Positions 1 through 9,486 of a DNA stretch of 64,000 nucleotides are shown here, in pieces. Below the pieces are notes generated by a model. It saw only the letters and a program-made list of their open reading frames with translations, searched no databases and had not been told where the DNA came from. The DNA comes from Sepiola atlantica (taxonomy: Eukaryota > Mollusca > Cephalopoda > Sepiida > Sepiolidae): assembly GCA_963556195.1 (NCBI GenBank), contig CAUVYP010000586.1, positions 744,001 to 808,000 on the forward strand, given 5' to 3'. Both the position numbers and the translations under genes were made by a program. Each line of letters begins with the position of its first letter. The stretch's first letter is position 1.

Positions 1-47
1 TTAAAGTTGATATCGCTTTTGTTTATAACTTCGACATTTATTCGAAT

Positions 48-68
48 TGTGCAACGAAACTTTGCACA
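48..68 (+). other. Conserved dyad: 7-bp arms, 7-nt loop (family A)
   Basis: TGTGCAA, then CGAAACT, then TTGCACA: a perfect inverted repeat with 7-bp arms. The left arm and loop are nearly invariant through the array. In families B, C and D the right arm reads TTGCAGA, which leaves a G-G mismatch in the second pair and a 5-bp inner stem. It could extrude as a hairpin or serve as a symmetric protein site; neither is shown. The site is given here in monomer #1 and recurs every 186 bp. Confidence 0.75.
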
Positions 69-91
69 GATTAGCGGAGTCACATTTTCTA

Positions 92-110
92 CTGAAGTAC
101 CAAGTTTCAG
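92..110 (+). other. Short dyad CTGAA...TTCAG
   Basis: CTGAA at monomer positions 92-96 pairs with TTCAG at 106-110 across GTACCAAGT. It lies at the start of the most conserved part of the monomer and recurs in most copies. It is broken in D-ggg monomers (CTTAA) and in the CTGCAGTACC subtype of the 42-58 kb section. It is weak, since a 5-bp arm is close to chance expectation. Confidence 0.4.
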
Positions 111-186
111 AAGTGCAGCTCTTGTACTGCCGGAGATATGTCGATACAAACTGAATACGCAAAACATCAACAAAATTTAGTGCGAT

Positions 187-372
187 TTAAAGTTAGTATC
201 GCTTTTGTTTATAACTTCACCATTCTTTAGAATTGTGCAACGAAACTTTGCAGAGATAAGCGGAGTCACATGCTCTACTGAAGTACCAAGTTTCAGAAGT
301 GCAGCTCTTTTACTGCCGGAGATATGTCGATACAAACTGAATACGCAAAACATCAACAAAATTTAGCGCGTT
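187..372 (+). repeat. Family B2 monomer (reference copy, #2)
   Basis: The head is TGCGATTTAAAGTTAGTATC, which lacks the GATATC found in nearly all other monomers. It continues with CTTCACCATTCTTTAGAATT, the cassette CAGAGATAAGCGGAGTCACA followed by TGCTCT, and CTTTTACTGCC in place of CTTGTACTGCC. B2 is frequent up to about 36 kb and returns at 61.6 kb and at the window end. In the 42-58 kb section it is replaced by B3. Confidence 0.9.
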
Positions 373-558
373 TTAAAGTTGATATCGCTTTTGTTTATAA
401 CTTCCACATTTATTCGAATTGTGCAACGAAACTTTGCACAGATTAGCGGAGTCACATTTTCTACTGAAGTACTAAGTTTCAGAAGTGCAGCTCTTGTACT
501 GCCGGAGATATGTCGATACAAACTGAATACGCAAAATATCAACAAAATTTAGCGCGTT

Positions 559-744
559 TTAAAGTTGATATCGCTTTTGTTTATAACTTCCACATTTATT
601 CGAATTGTGCAACGAAACTTTGCACAGATTAGCGGAGTCACATTTTCTACTGAAGTACCAAGTTTCAGAAGTGCAGCTCTTGTACTGCCGGAGATATGTC
701 GATACAAACTGAATACGCAAACTATCAACAAAATTTAGTGCGAT
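559..744 (+). repeat. Family A monomer (reference copy, #4)
   Basis: This is the commonest family, about 180 of 344 by hand count. Its diagnostic cassette at monomer positions 65-84 is CACAGATTAGCGGAGTCACA, followed by TTTTCTACTGAAG. The part at 29-48 reads CTTCCACATTTATTCGAATT and the part after GCAGCT reads CTTGTACTGCC. The 3' end varies by context: CAAAACATCAAC, CAAACTATCAAC (nearly always before a B monomer), CAAAATATCAAC, or CATCAACTAAAT. Family A alone has perfect arms in the dyad TGTGCAA/TTGCACA at positions 48-68. Confidence 0.95.
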
Positions 745-930
745 TTAAAGTTGATATCGCTTTTGTTTATAACTTCACCATTCTTTTGAATTGTGCAACG
801 AAACTTTGCAGAGATAAGTGGAGTCACATGCTCTACTGAAGTACCAAGTTTCAGAAGTGCAGCTCTTTTACTGCCGGAGATATGTCGATACAAACTGAAT
901 ACGCAAAACATCAACAAAATTTAGCGCGTT
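745..930 (+). repeat. Family B1 monomer (reference copy, #5)
   Basis: The head is TGCGATTTAAAGTTGATATC, then CTTCACCATTCTTTTGAATT, cassette CAGAGATAAG(C/T)GGAGTCACATG and CTTTTACTGCC. It is almost always preceded by an A monomer ending CAAACTATCAAC and followed by a monomer with a GTGGATATC head. Before about 32.5 kb the cassette ends GAGTCACATG; from 35.2 kb onward it ends GAGTTACATG, with one exception at #325 (about 60.3 kb). Confidence 0.92.
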
Positions 931-1116
931 TTAAAGTGGATATCGCTTTTGTTTATAACTTCCACATTTATTCGAATTGTGCAACGAAACTTTGCAGACC
1001 GTCGCGGAGACACACGGGCTACTTAAGTACCAAGTTTCAGAAGTGCAGCTCTTGTACTGCCGGAGATATGTCGATACAAACTGAATACGCAAAACATCAA
1101 CTAAATTTAGCGCGTT
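931..1116 (+). repeat. Family D-ggg monomer (reference copy, #6)
   Basis: The head is TTAAAGTGGATATC, the cassette CAGACCGTCGCGGAGACACA followed by CGGGCTACTTAAG, and the 3' end CATCAACTAAATTTAG. The CTTAAG replaces the usual CTGAAG, which creates an AflII site and destroys the small CTGAA/TTCAG dyad. D-ggg copies occur only in the first 28.5 kb (#6, #19, #25, #72, #81, #89, #95, #100, #114, #153), always in the slot after B1 except #25, which follows another D. Confidence 0.9.
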
Positions 1117-1302
1117 TTAAAGTTGATATCGCTTTTGTTTATAACTTCCACATTTATTCGAATTGTGCAACGAAACTTTGCACAGATTAGCGGAGTCACA
1201 TTTTCTACTGAAGTACCAAGTTTCAGAAGTGCAGCTCTTGTACTGCCGGAGATATGTCGATACAAACTGAATACGCAAAACATCAACAAAATTTAGCGCG
1301 TT

Positions 1303-1488
1303 TTAAAGTTGATATCGCTTTTGTTTATAACTTCCACATTTATTCGAATTGTGCAACGAAACTTTGCAGACAGTCGCGGATAGGCCTTTTCTACTGAAGT
1401 ACCAAGTTTCAGAAGTGCAGCTCTTGTACTGCCGGAGATATGTCGATACAAACTGAATACGCAAAACATCAACAAAATTTAGCGCGTT
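1303..1488 (+). repeat. Family C monomer (reference copy, #8)
   Basis: The cassette is CAGACAGTCGCGGATAGGCC, followed by TTTTCTACTGAAG; outside it the monomer matches family A. AGGCCT gives C monomers a StuI site absent from the other families. About 49 copies were counted. C usually closes a module, following one or two A monomers after D. A TATACCTTCC version (instead of TATAACTTCC) appears from #193 onward and marks slot 7 of the 17-mer HOR. Confidence 0.92.
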
Positions 1489-2232
1489 TTAAAGTTGATA
1501 TCGCTTTTGTTTATAACTTCCACATTTATTCGAATTGTGCAACGAAACTTTGCACAGATTAGCGGAGTCACATTTTCTACTGAAGTACCAAGTTTCAGAA
1601 GTGCAGCTCTTGTACTGCCGGAGATATGTCGATACAAACTGAATACGCAAAACATCAACTAAATTTAGCGCGTTTTAAAGTTGATATCGCTTTTGTTTAT
1701 AACTTCCACATTTATTCGAATTGTGCAACGAAACTTTGCACAGATTAGCGGAGTCACATTTTCTACTGAAGTACCAAGTTTCAGAAGTGCAGCTCTTGTA
1801 CTGCCGGAGATATGTCGATACAAACTGAATACGCAAAACATCAACAAAATTTAGCGCGTTTTAAAGTTGATATCGCTTTTGTTTATAACTTCCACATTTA
1901 TTCGAATTGTGCAACGAAACTTTGCACAGATTAGCGGAGTCACATTTTCTACTGAAGTACCAAGTTTCAGAAGTGCAGCTCTTGTACTGCCGGAGATATG
2001 TCGATACAAACTGAATACGCAAACTATCAACAAAATTTAGTGCGATTTAAAGTTGATATCGCTTTTGTTTATAACTTCACCATTCTTTTGAATTGTGCAA
2101 CGAAACTTTGCAGAGATAAGCGGAGTCACATGCTCTACTGAAGTACCAAGTTTCAGAAGTGCAGCTCTTTTACTGCCGGAGATATGTCGATACAAACTGA
2201 ATACGCAAAACATCAACAAAATTTAGCGCGTT

Positions 2233-2418
2233 TTAAAGTGGATATCGCTTTTGTTTATAACTTCCACATTTATTCGAATTGTGCAACGAAACTTTGCAGA
2301 CCGTCGCGGATAGGCCTTTTCTACTGAAGTACCAAGTTTCAGAAGTGCAGCTCTTGTACTGCCGGAGATATGTCGATACAAACTGAATACGCAAAACATC
2401 AACAAAATTTAGCGCGTT
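2233..2418 (+). repeat. D/C chimeric monomer (#13)
   Basis: The GTGGATATC head and GACCGTCGCGGA of family D switch to TAGGCCTTTTC of family C inside the cassette. The crossover lies within the shared GTCGCGGA. This single recombinant marks a breakpoint at the end of the first 13-mer block. Confidence 0.8.
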
Positions 2419-4064
2419 TTAAAGTTGATATCGCTTTTGTTTATAACTTCGACATTTATTCGAATTGTGCAACGAAACTTTGCACAGATTAGCGGAGTCA
2501 CATTTTCTACTGAAGTACCAAGTTTCAGAAGTGCAGCTCTTGTACTGCCGGAGATATGTCGATACAAACTGAATACGCAAAACATCAACAAAATTTAGTG
2601 CGATTTAAAGTTAGTATCGCTTTTGTTTATAACTTCACCATTCTTTAGAATTGTGCAACGAAACTTTGCAGAGATAAGCGGAGTCACATGCTCTACTGAA
2701 GTACCAAGTTTCAGAAGTGCAGCTCTTTTACTGCCGGAGATATGTCGATACAAACTGAATACGCAAAACATCAACAAAATTTAGCGCGTTTTAAAGTTGA
2801 TATCGCTTTTGTTTATAACTTCCACATTTATTCGAATTGTGCAACGAAACTTTGCACAGATTAGCGGAGTCACATTTTCTACTGAAGTACTAAGTTTCAG
2901 AAGTGCAGCTCTTGTACTGCCGGAGATATGTCGATACAAACTGAATACGCAAAATATCAACAAAATTTAGCGCGTTTTAAAGTTGATATCGCTTTTGTTT
3001 ATAACTTCCACATTTATTCGAATTGTGCAACGAAACTTTGCACAGATTAGCGGAGTCACATTTTCTACTGAAGTACCAAGTTTCAGAAGTGCAGCTCTTG
3101 TACTGCCGGAGATATGTCGATACAAACTGAATACGCAAACTATCAACAAAATTTAGTGCGATTTAAAGTTGATATCGCTTTTGTTTATAACTTCACCATT
3201 CTTTTGAATTGTGCAACGAAACTTTGCAGAGATAAGTGGAGTCACATGCTCTACTGAAGTACCAAGTTTCAGAAGTGCAGCTCTTTTACTGCCGGAGATA
3301 TGTCGATACAAACTGAATACGCAAAACATCAACAAAATTTAGCGCGTTTTAAAGTGGATATCGCTTTTGTTTATAACTTCCACATTTATTCGAATTGTGC
3401 AACGAAACTTTGCAGACCGTCGCGGAGACACACGGGCTACTTAAGTACCAAGTTTCAGAAGTGCAGCTCTTGTACTGCCGGAGATATGTCGATACAAACT
3501 GAATACGCAAAACATCAACTAAATTTAGCGCGTTTTAAAGTTGATATCGCTTTTGTTTATAACTTCCACATTTATTCGAATTGTGCAACGAAACTTTGCA
3601 CAGATTAGCGGAGTCACATTTTCTACTGAAGTACCAAGTTTCAGAAGTGCAGCTCTTGTACTGCCGGAGATATGTCGATACAAACTGAATACGCAAAACA
3701 TCAACAAAATTTAGCGCGTTTTAAAGTTGATATCGCTTTTGTTTATAACTTCCACATTTATTCGAATTGTGCAACGAAACTTTGCAGACAGTCGCGGATA
3801 GGCCTTTTCTACTGAAGTACCAAGTTTCAGAAGTGCAGCTCTTGTACTGCCGGAGATATGTCGATACAAACTGAATACGCAAAACATCAACAAAATTTAG
3901 CGCGTTTTAAAGTTGATATCGCTTTTGTTTATAACTTCCACATTTATTCGAATTGTGCAACGAAACTTTGCACAGATTAGCGGAGTCACATTTTCTACTG
4001 AAGTACCAAGTTTCAGAAGTGCAGCTCTTGTACTGCCGGAGATATGTCGATACAAACTGAATAC
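2419..4064 (+). repeat. 13-mer block, second copy of its first ~1.65 kb (#14-22)
   Basis: This matches 1-1646 at an offset of 2418 bp (13 monomers), with the same family order and the same private changes (CTAAGTTTC in the third monomer, GATAAGTGG in B1, GGGCTACTTAAG in D). I saw no difference by eye. The copy then ends with the CAAACTATCAAC junction and runs into B1, so it is a truncated or recombined 13-mer. Confidence 0.82.
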
Positions 4065-5394
4065 GCAAACTATCAACAAAATTTAGTGCGATTTAAAGTT
4101 GATATCGCTTTTGTTTATAACTTCACCATTCTTTTGAATTGTGCAACGAAACTTTGCAGAGATAAGCGGAGTCACATGCTCTACTGAAGTACCAAGTTTC
4201 AGAAGTGCAGCTCTTTTACTGCCGGAGATATGTCGATACAAACTGAATACGCAAAACATCAACAAAATTTAGCGCGTTTTAAAGTGGATATCGCTTTTGT
4301 TTATAACTTCTACATTTATTCGAATTGTGCAACGAAACTTTGCAGACCGTCGCGGAGACACACGTTCTACTGAAGTACCAAGTTTCAGAAGTGCAGCTCT
4401 TGTACTGCCGGAGATATGTCGATACAAACTGAATACGCAAAACATCAACTAAATTTAGCGCGTTTTAAAGTTGATATCGCTTTTGTTTATAACTTCCACA
4501 TTTATTCGAATTGTGCAACGAAACTTTGCAGACCGTCGCGGAGACACACGGGCTACTTAAGTACCAAGTTTCAGAAGTGCAGCTCTTGTACTGCCGGAGA
4601 TATGTCGATACAAACTGAATACGAAAAACATCAACTAAATTTAGCGCGTTTTAAAGTTGATATCGCTTTTGTTTATAACTTCCACATTTATTCGAATTGT
4701 GCAACGAAACTTTGCACAGATTAGCGGAGTCACATTTTCTACTGAAGTACCAAGTTTCAGAAGTGCAGCTCTTGTACTGCCGGAGATATGTCGATACAAA
4801 CTGAATACGCAAAACATCAACAAAATTTAGCGCGTTTTAAAGTTGATATCGCTTTTGTTTATAACTTCCACATTTATTCGAATTGTGCAACGAAACTTTG
4901 CAGACAGTCGCGGATAGGCCTTTTCTACTGAAGTACCAAGTTTCAGAAGTGCAGCTCTTGTACTGCCGGAGATATGTCGATACAAACTGAATACGCAAAA
5001 CATCAACAAAATTTAGCGCGTTTTAAAGTTGATATCGCTTTTGTTTATAACTTCCACATTTATTCGAATTGTGCAACGAAACTTTGCACAGATTAGCGGA
5101 GTCACATTTTCTACTGAAGTACCAAGTTTCAGAAGTGCAGCTCTTGTACTGCCGGAGATATGTCGATACAAACTGAATACGCAAACTATCAACAAAATTT
5201 AGTGCGATTTAAAGTTGATATCGCTTTTGTTTATAACTTCACCATTCTTTTGAATTGTGCAACGAAACTTTGCAGAGATAAGCGGAGTCACATGCTCTAC
5301 TGAAGTACCAAGTTTCAGAAGTGCAGCTCTTTTACTGCCGGAGATATGTCGATACAAACTGAATACGCAAAACATCAACAAAATTTAGCGCGTT
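3349..5394 (+). repeat. 6-mer-offset repeat D-A-C-A-B1 (#19-23, #25-29)
   Basis: Monomers 3349-4278 and 4465-5394 share the order D(ggg)-A-C-A-B1 at an offset of 1116 bp. Between them is #24, a D-ttc monomer with CTTCTACATTT, so two D monomers lie side by side. The second D (#25) has a TTGATATC head and GAATACGAAAAAC, a change also seen in the D at #72 near 13.2 kb. Confidence 0.8.
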
Positions 5395-6324
5395 TTAAAG
5401 TCCATATCGCTTTTGTTTATAACTTCCACATTTATTCGAATTGTGCAACGAAACTTTGCACAGATTAGCGGAGTCACATTTTCTACTGAAGTACCAAGTT
5501 TCAGAAGTGCAGCTCTTGTACTGCCGGAGATATGTCGATACAAACTGAATACGCAAAACATCAACAAAATTTAGCGCGTTTTAAAGTTGATATCGCTTTT
5601 GTTTATAACTTCCACATTTATTCGAATTGTGCAACGAAACTTTGCAGACAGTCGCGGATAGGCCTTTTCTACTGAAGTACCAAGTTTCAGAAGTGCAGCT
5701 CTTGTACTGCCGGAGATATGTCGATACAAACTGAATACGCAAAACATCAACTAAATTTAGCGCGTTTTAAAGTTGATATCGCTTTTGTTTATAACTTCCA
5801 CATTTATTCGAATTGTGCAACGAAACTTTGCACAGATTAGCGGAGTCACATTTTCTACTGAAGTACCAAGTTTCAGAAGTGCAGCTCTTGTACTGCCGGA
5901 GATATGTCGATACAAACTGAATACGCAAAACATCAACAAAATTTAGCGCGTTTTAAAGTTGATATCGCTTTTGTTTATAACTTCCACATTTATTCGAATT
6001 GTGCAACGAAACTTTGCAGACCGTCGCAAAGACACACGTTCTACTGAAGTACCAAGTTTCAGAAGTGCAGCTCTTGTACTGCCGGAGATATGTCGATACA
6101 AACTGAATACGCAAAACATCAACTAAATTTAGCGCGTTTTAAAGTTGATATCGCTTTTGTTTATAACTTCCACATTTATTCGAATTGTGCAACGAAACTT
6201 TGCACAGATTAGCGGAGTCACATTTTCTACTGAAGTACCAAGTTTCAGAAGTGCAGCTCTTTTACTGCCGGAGATATGTCGATACAAACTGAATACGCAA
6301 AACATCAACAAAATTTAGCGCGTT

Positions 6325-6510
6325 TTAAAGTGGATATCGCTTTTGTTTATAACTTCCACATTTATTCGAATTGTGCAACGAAACTTTGCAGACCGTCGCG
6401 GAGACACACGTTCTACTGAAGTACCAAGTTTCAGAAGTGCAGCTCTTGTAATGCCGGAGATATGTCGATACAAACTGAATACGCAAAACATCAACTAAAT
6501 TTAGCGCGTT
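6325..6510 (+). repeat. Family D-ttc monomer with CTTGTAATGCC (#35)
   Basis: This is a D cassette followed by CGTTCTACTGAAG, combined with CTTGTAATGCC in place of CTTGTACTGCC. This haplotype recurs at #46, #54, #63, #77, #105 and #144 and not after about 26.8 kb. D-ttc copies without the AATGCC change are #24, #126, #165 and #176. Two copies (#33, #44) have GTCGCAAAGACAC in the cassette. Confidence 0.88.
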
Positions 6511-7068
6511 TTAAAGTTGATATCGCTTTTGTTTATAACTTCCACATTTATTCGAATTGTGCAACGAAACTTTGCACAGATTAGCGGAGTCACATTTTCT
6601 ACTGAAGTACCAAGTTTCAGAAGTGCAGCTCTTGTACTGCCGGAGATATGTCGATACAAACTGAATACGCAAAACATCAACAAAATTTAGCGCGTTTTAA
6701 AGTTGATATCGCTTTTGTTTATAACTTCCACATTTATTCGAATTGTGCAACGAAACTTTGCACAGATTAGCGGAGTCACATTTTCTACTGAAGTACCAAG
6801 TTTCAGAAGTGCAGCTCTTGTACTGCCGGAGATATGTCGATACAAACTGAATACGCAAAACATCAACAAAATTTAGCGCGTTTTAAAGTTGATATCGCTT
6901 TTGTTTATAACTTCCACATTTATTCGAATTGTGCAACGAAACTTTGCAGACAGTCGCGGATAGGCCTTTTCTACTGAAGTACCAAGTTTCAGAAGTGCAG
7001 CTCTTGTACTGCCGGAGATATGTCGATACAAACTGAATACGCAAACTATCAACAAAATTTAGTGCGAT

Positions 7069-7254
7069 TTAAAGTTGATATCGCTTTTGTTTATAACTTC
7101 ACCATTCTTTTGAATTGTGCAACGAAACTTTGCAGAGATAAGTGGAGTCACATTTTCTACTGAAGTACCAAGTTTCAGAAGTGCAGCTCTTGTACTGCCG
7201 GAGATATGTCGATACAAACTGAATACGCAAAACATCAACAAAATTTAGTGCGAT
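7069..7254 (+). repeat. B1/A chimeric monomer (#39; copies at 9115 and 10603)
   Basis: The B1 head and cassette start (GATAAGTGGAGTCACA) pass into the A ending TTTTCTACTGAAG with CTTGTACTGCC. The switch lies within the shared GGAGTCACA. The chimera is carried in three copies by the 11-mer and 8-mer duplications, so it predates them. Confidence 0.85.
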
Positions 7255-7440
7255 TTAAAGTTGATATCGCTTTTGTTTATAACTTCACCATTCTTTTGAA
7301 TTGTGCAACGAAACTTTGCAGAGATAAGCGGAGTCACATGCTCTACTGAAGTACCAAGTTTCAGAAGTGCAGCTCTTTTACTGCCGGAGATATGTCGATA
7401 CAAACTGAATACGCAAAACATCAACAAAATTTAGCGCGTT

Positions 7441-9486
7441 TTAAAGTCCATATCGCTTTTGTTTATAACTTCCACATTTATTCGAATTGTGCAACGAAAC
7501 TTTGCACAGATTAGCGGAGTCACATTTTCTACTGAAGTACCAAGTTTCAGAAGTGCAGCTCTTGTACTGCCGGAGATATGTCGATACAAACTGAATACGC
7601 AAAACATCAACAAAATTTAGCGCGTTTTAAAGTTGATATCGCTTTTGTTTATAACTTCCACATTTATTCGAATTGTGCAACGAAACTTTGCAGACAGTCG
7701 CGGATAGGCCTTTTCTACTGAAGTACCAAGTTTCAGAAGTGCAGCTCTTGTACTGCCGGAGATATGTCGATACAAACTGAATACGCAAAACATCAACTAA
7801 ATTTAGCGCGTTTTAAAGTTGATATCGCTTTTGTTTATAACTTCCACATTTATTCGAATTGTGCAACGAAACTTTGCACAGATTAGCGGAGTCACATTTT
7901 CTACTGAAGTACCAAGTTTCAGAAGTGCAGCTCTTGTACTGCCGGAGATATGTCGATACAAACTGAATACGCAAAACATCAACAAAATTTAGCGCGTTTT
8001 AAAGTTGATATCGCTTTTGTTTATAACTTCCACATTTATTCGAATTGTGCAACGAAACTTTGCAGACCGTCGCAAAGACACACGTTCTACTGAAGTACCA
8101 AGTTTCAGAAGTGCAGCTCTTGTACTGCCGGAGATATGTCGATACAAACTGAATACGCAAAACATCAACTAAATTTAGCGCGTTTTAAAGTTGATATCGC
8201 TTTTGTTTATAACTTCCACATTTATTCGAATTGTGCAACGAAACTTTGCACAGATTAGCGGAGTCACATTTTCTACTGAAGTACCAAGTTTCAGAAGTGC
8301 AGCTCTTTTACTGCCGGAGATATGTCGATACAAACTGAATACGCAAAACATCAACAAAATTTAGCGCGTTTTAAAGTGGATATCGCTTTTGTTTATAACT
8401 TCCACATTTATTCGAATTGTGCAACGAAACTTTGCAGACCGTCGCGGAGACACACGTTCTACTGAAGTACCAAGTTTCAGAAGTGCAGCTCTTGTAATGC
8501 CGGAGATATGTCGATACAAACTGAATACGCAAAACATCAACTAAATTTAGCGCGTTTTAAAGTTGATATCGCTTTTGTTTATAACTTCCACATTTATTCG
8601 AATTGTGCAACGAAACTTTGCACAGATTAGCGGAGTCACATTTTCTACTGAAGTACCAAGTTTCAGAAGTGCAGCTCTTGTACTGCCGGAGATATGTCGA
8701 TACAAACTGAATACGCAAAACATCAACAAAATTTAGCGCGTTTTAAAGTTGATATCGCTTTTGTTTATAACTTCCACATTTATTCGAATTGTGCAACGAA
8801 ACTTTGCACAGATTAGCGGAGTCACATTTTCTACTGAAGTACCAAGTTTCAGAAGTGCAGCTCTTGTACTGCCGGAGATATGTCGATACAAACTGAATAC
8901 GCAAAACATCAACAAAATTTAGCGCGTTTTAAAGTTGATATCGCTTTTGTTTATAACTTCCACATTTATTCGAATTGTGCAACGAAACTTTGCAGACAGT
9001 CGCGGATAGGCCTTTTCTACTGAAGTACCAAGTTTCAGAAGTGCAGCTCTTGTACTGCCGGAGATATGTCGATACAAACTGAATACGCAAACTATCAACA
9101 AAATTTAGTGCGATTTAAAGTTGATATCGCTTTTGTTTATAACTTCACCATTCTTTTGAATTGTGCAACGAAACTTTGCAGAGATAAGTGGAGTCACATT
9201 TTCTACTGAAGTACCAAGTTTCAGAAGTGCAGCTCTTGTACTGCCGGAGATATGTCGATACAAACTGAATACGCAAAACATCAACAAAATTTAGTGCGAT
9301 TTAAAGTTGATATCGCTTTTGTTTATAACTTCACCATTCTTTTGAATTGTGCAACGAAACTTTGCAGAGATAAGCGGAGTCACATGCTCTACTGAAGTAC
9401 CAAGTTTCAGAAGTGCAGCTCTTTTACTGCCGGAGATATGTCGATACAAACTGAATACGCAAAACATCAACAAAATTTAGCGCGTT
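7441..9486 (+). repeat. 11-mer HOR, copy 2 (2046 bp, #41-51)
   Basis: This is the tandem copy of 5395-7440 with every marker of that unit in the same slot. Its last six monomers, from the AATGCC-bearing D onward, are duplicated again 1488 bp further on, so it took part in a second, shorter duplication. Confidence 0.88.

Larger units (their letters stand above)
1..186 (+). repeat. Family A' subtype (CTTCGAC head, #1)
   Basis: This is a family A monomer in which CTTCCACATTT is CTTCGACATTT. The change creates an extra CpG and a small dyad TTCGA...TCGAA at about positions 31-46. A' usually sits just before B2 in the array (#1, #14, #67, #83, #91, #132, #181, #187, #194, #331, #344), so it marks a fixed slot in a larger unit. 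Some later copies (#236, #253, #269, #282) also carry CTGCAGTACC in place of CTGAAGTACC. Confidence 0.9.
1..2418 (+). repeat. 13-mer block, copy 1 (#1-13)
   Basis: Family order is A'-B2-A-A-B1-D(ggg)-A-C-A-A-A-B1-C. The first eight monomers and most of the ninth match the block starting at 2419, including the private CTAAGTTTC change in the third monomer (CAAGTTTC elsewhere). Copy 1 departs from copy 2 near 1651, where #9 ends CAAAACATCAACTAAAT. The last monomer is a D/C chimera. Confidence 0.85.
5395..7440 (+). repeat. 11-mer HOR, copy 1 (2046 bp, #30-40)
   Basis: The order is A-C-A-D-A-D-A-A-C-B/A hybrid-B1. Private markers are GTCCATATC in the first A, GTCGCAAAGACAC in the first D, CTTTTACTGCC on an A cassette in #34, AATGCC in the second D, and a B1 head with an A tail in #39. 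All recur in the next 2046 bp. I found no difference between the two copies by eye, so the duplication is recent, or else an assembly duplication. Confidence 0.88.

Noticed and set aside
40..48. tRNA gene suggested by TTCGAAT
   Set aside because: There is no cloverleaf: no acceptor stem pairing, no anticodon arm and no CCA-proximal pairing around the motif.
43..59. CENP-B box on the minus strand
   Set aside because: TTTCGTTGCACAATTCG matches the TTCG....A half of the consensus but has ATTC where CGGG is required, so only five of the nine essential bases fit.
92..98. Hammerhead ribozyme, as carried by some animal satellites
   Set aside because: CTGAAGT lacks the final A of the CTGANGA core, and the CGAAAC at monomer position 55 is not placed to form stem II. 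The minus strand has no better match.
882..1190. Plus-strand 102-residue frames spanning D and the next A monomer (also at 3300, 4416, 13158, 14832, 16320, 17435, 18365, 20969, 28224, 53706 and 54078)
   Set aside because: They exist only because the cassette and CTTAAG of D-ggg, or CTACTCAAG or CTGCAG in some C monomers, remove in-frame stops. The encoded sequence is the same repeat read through two monomers, with no start context or domain.
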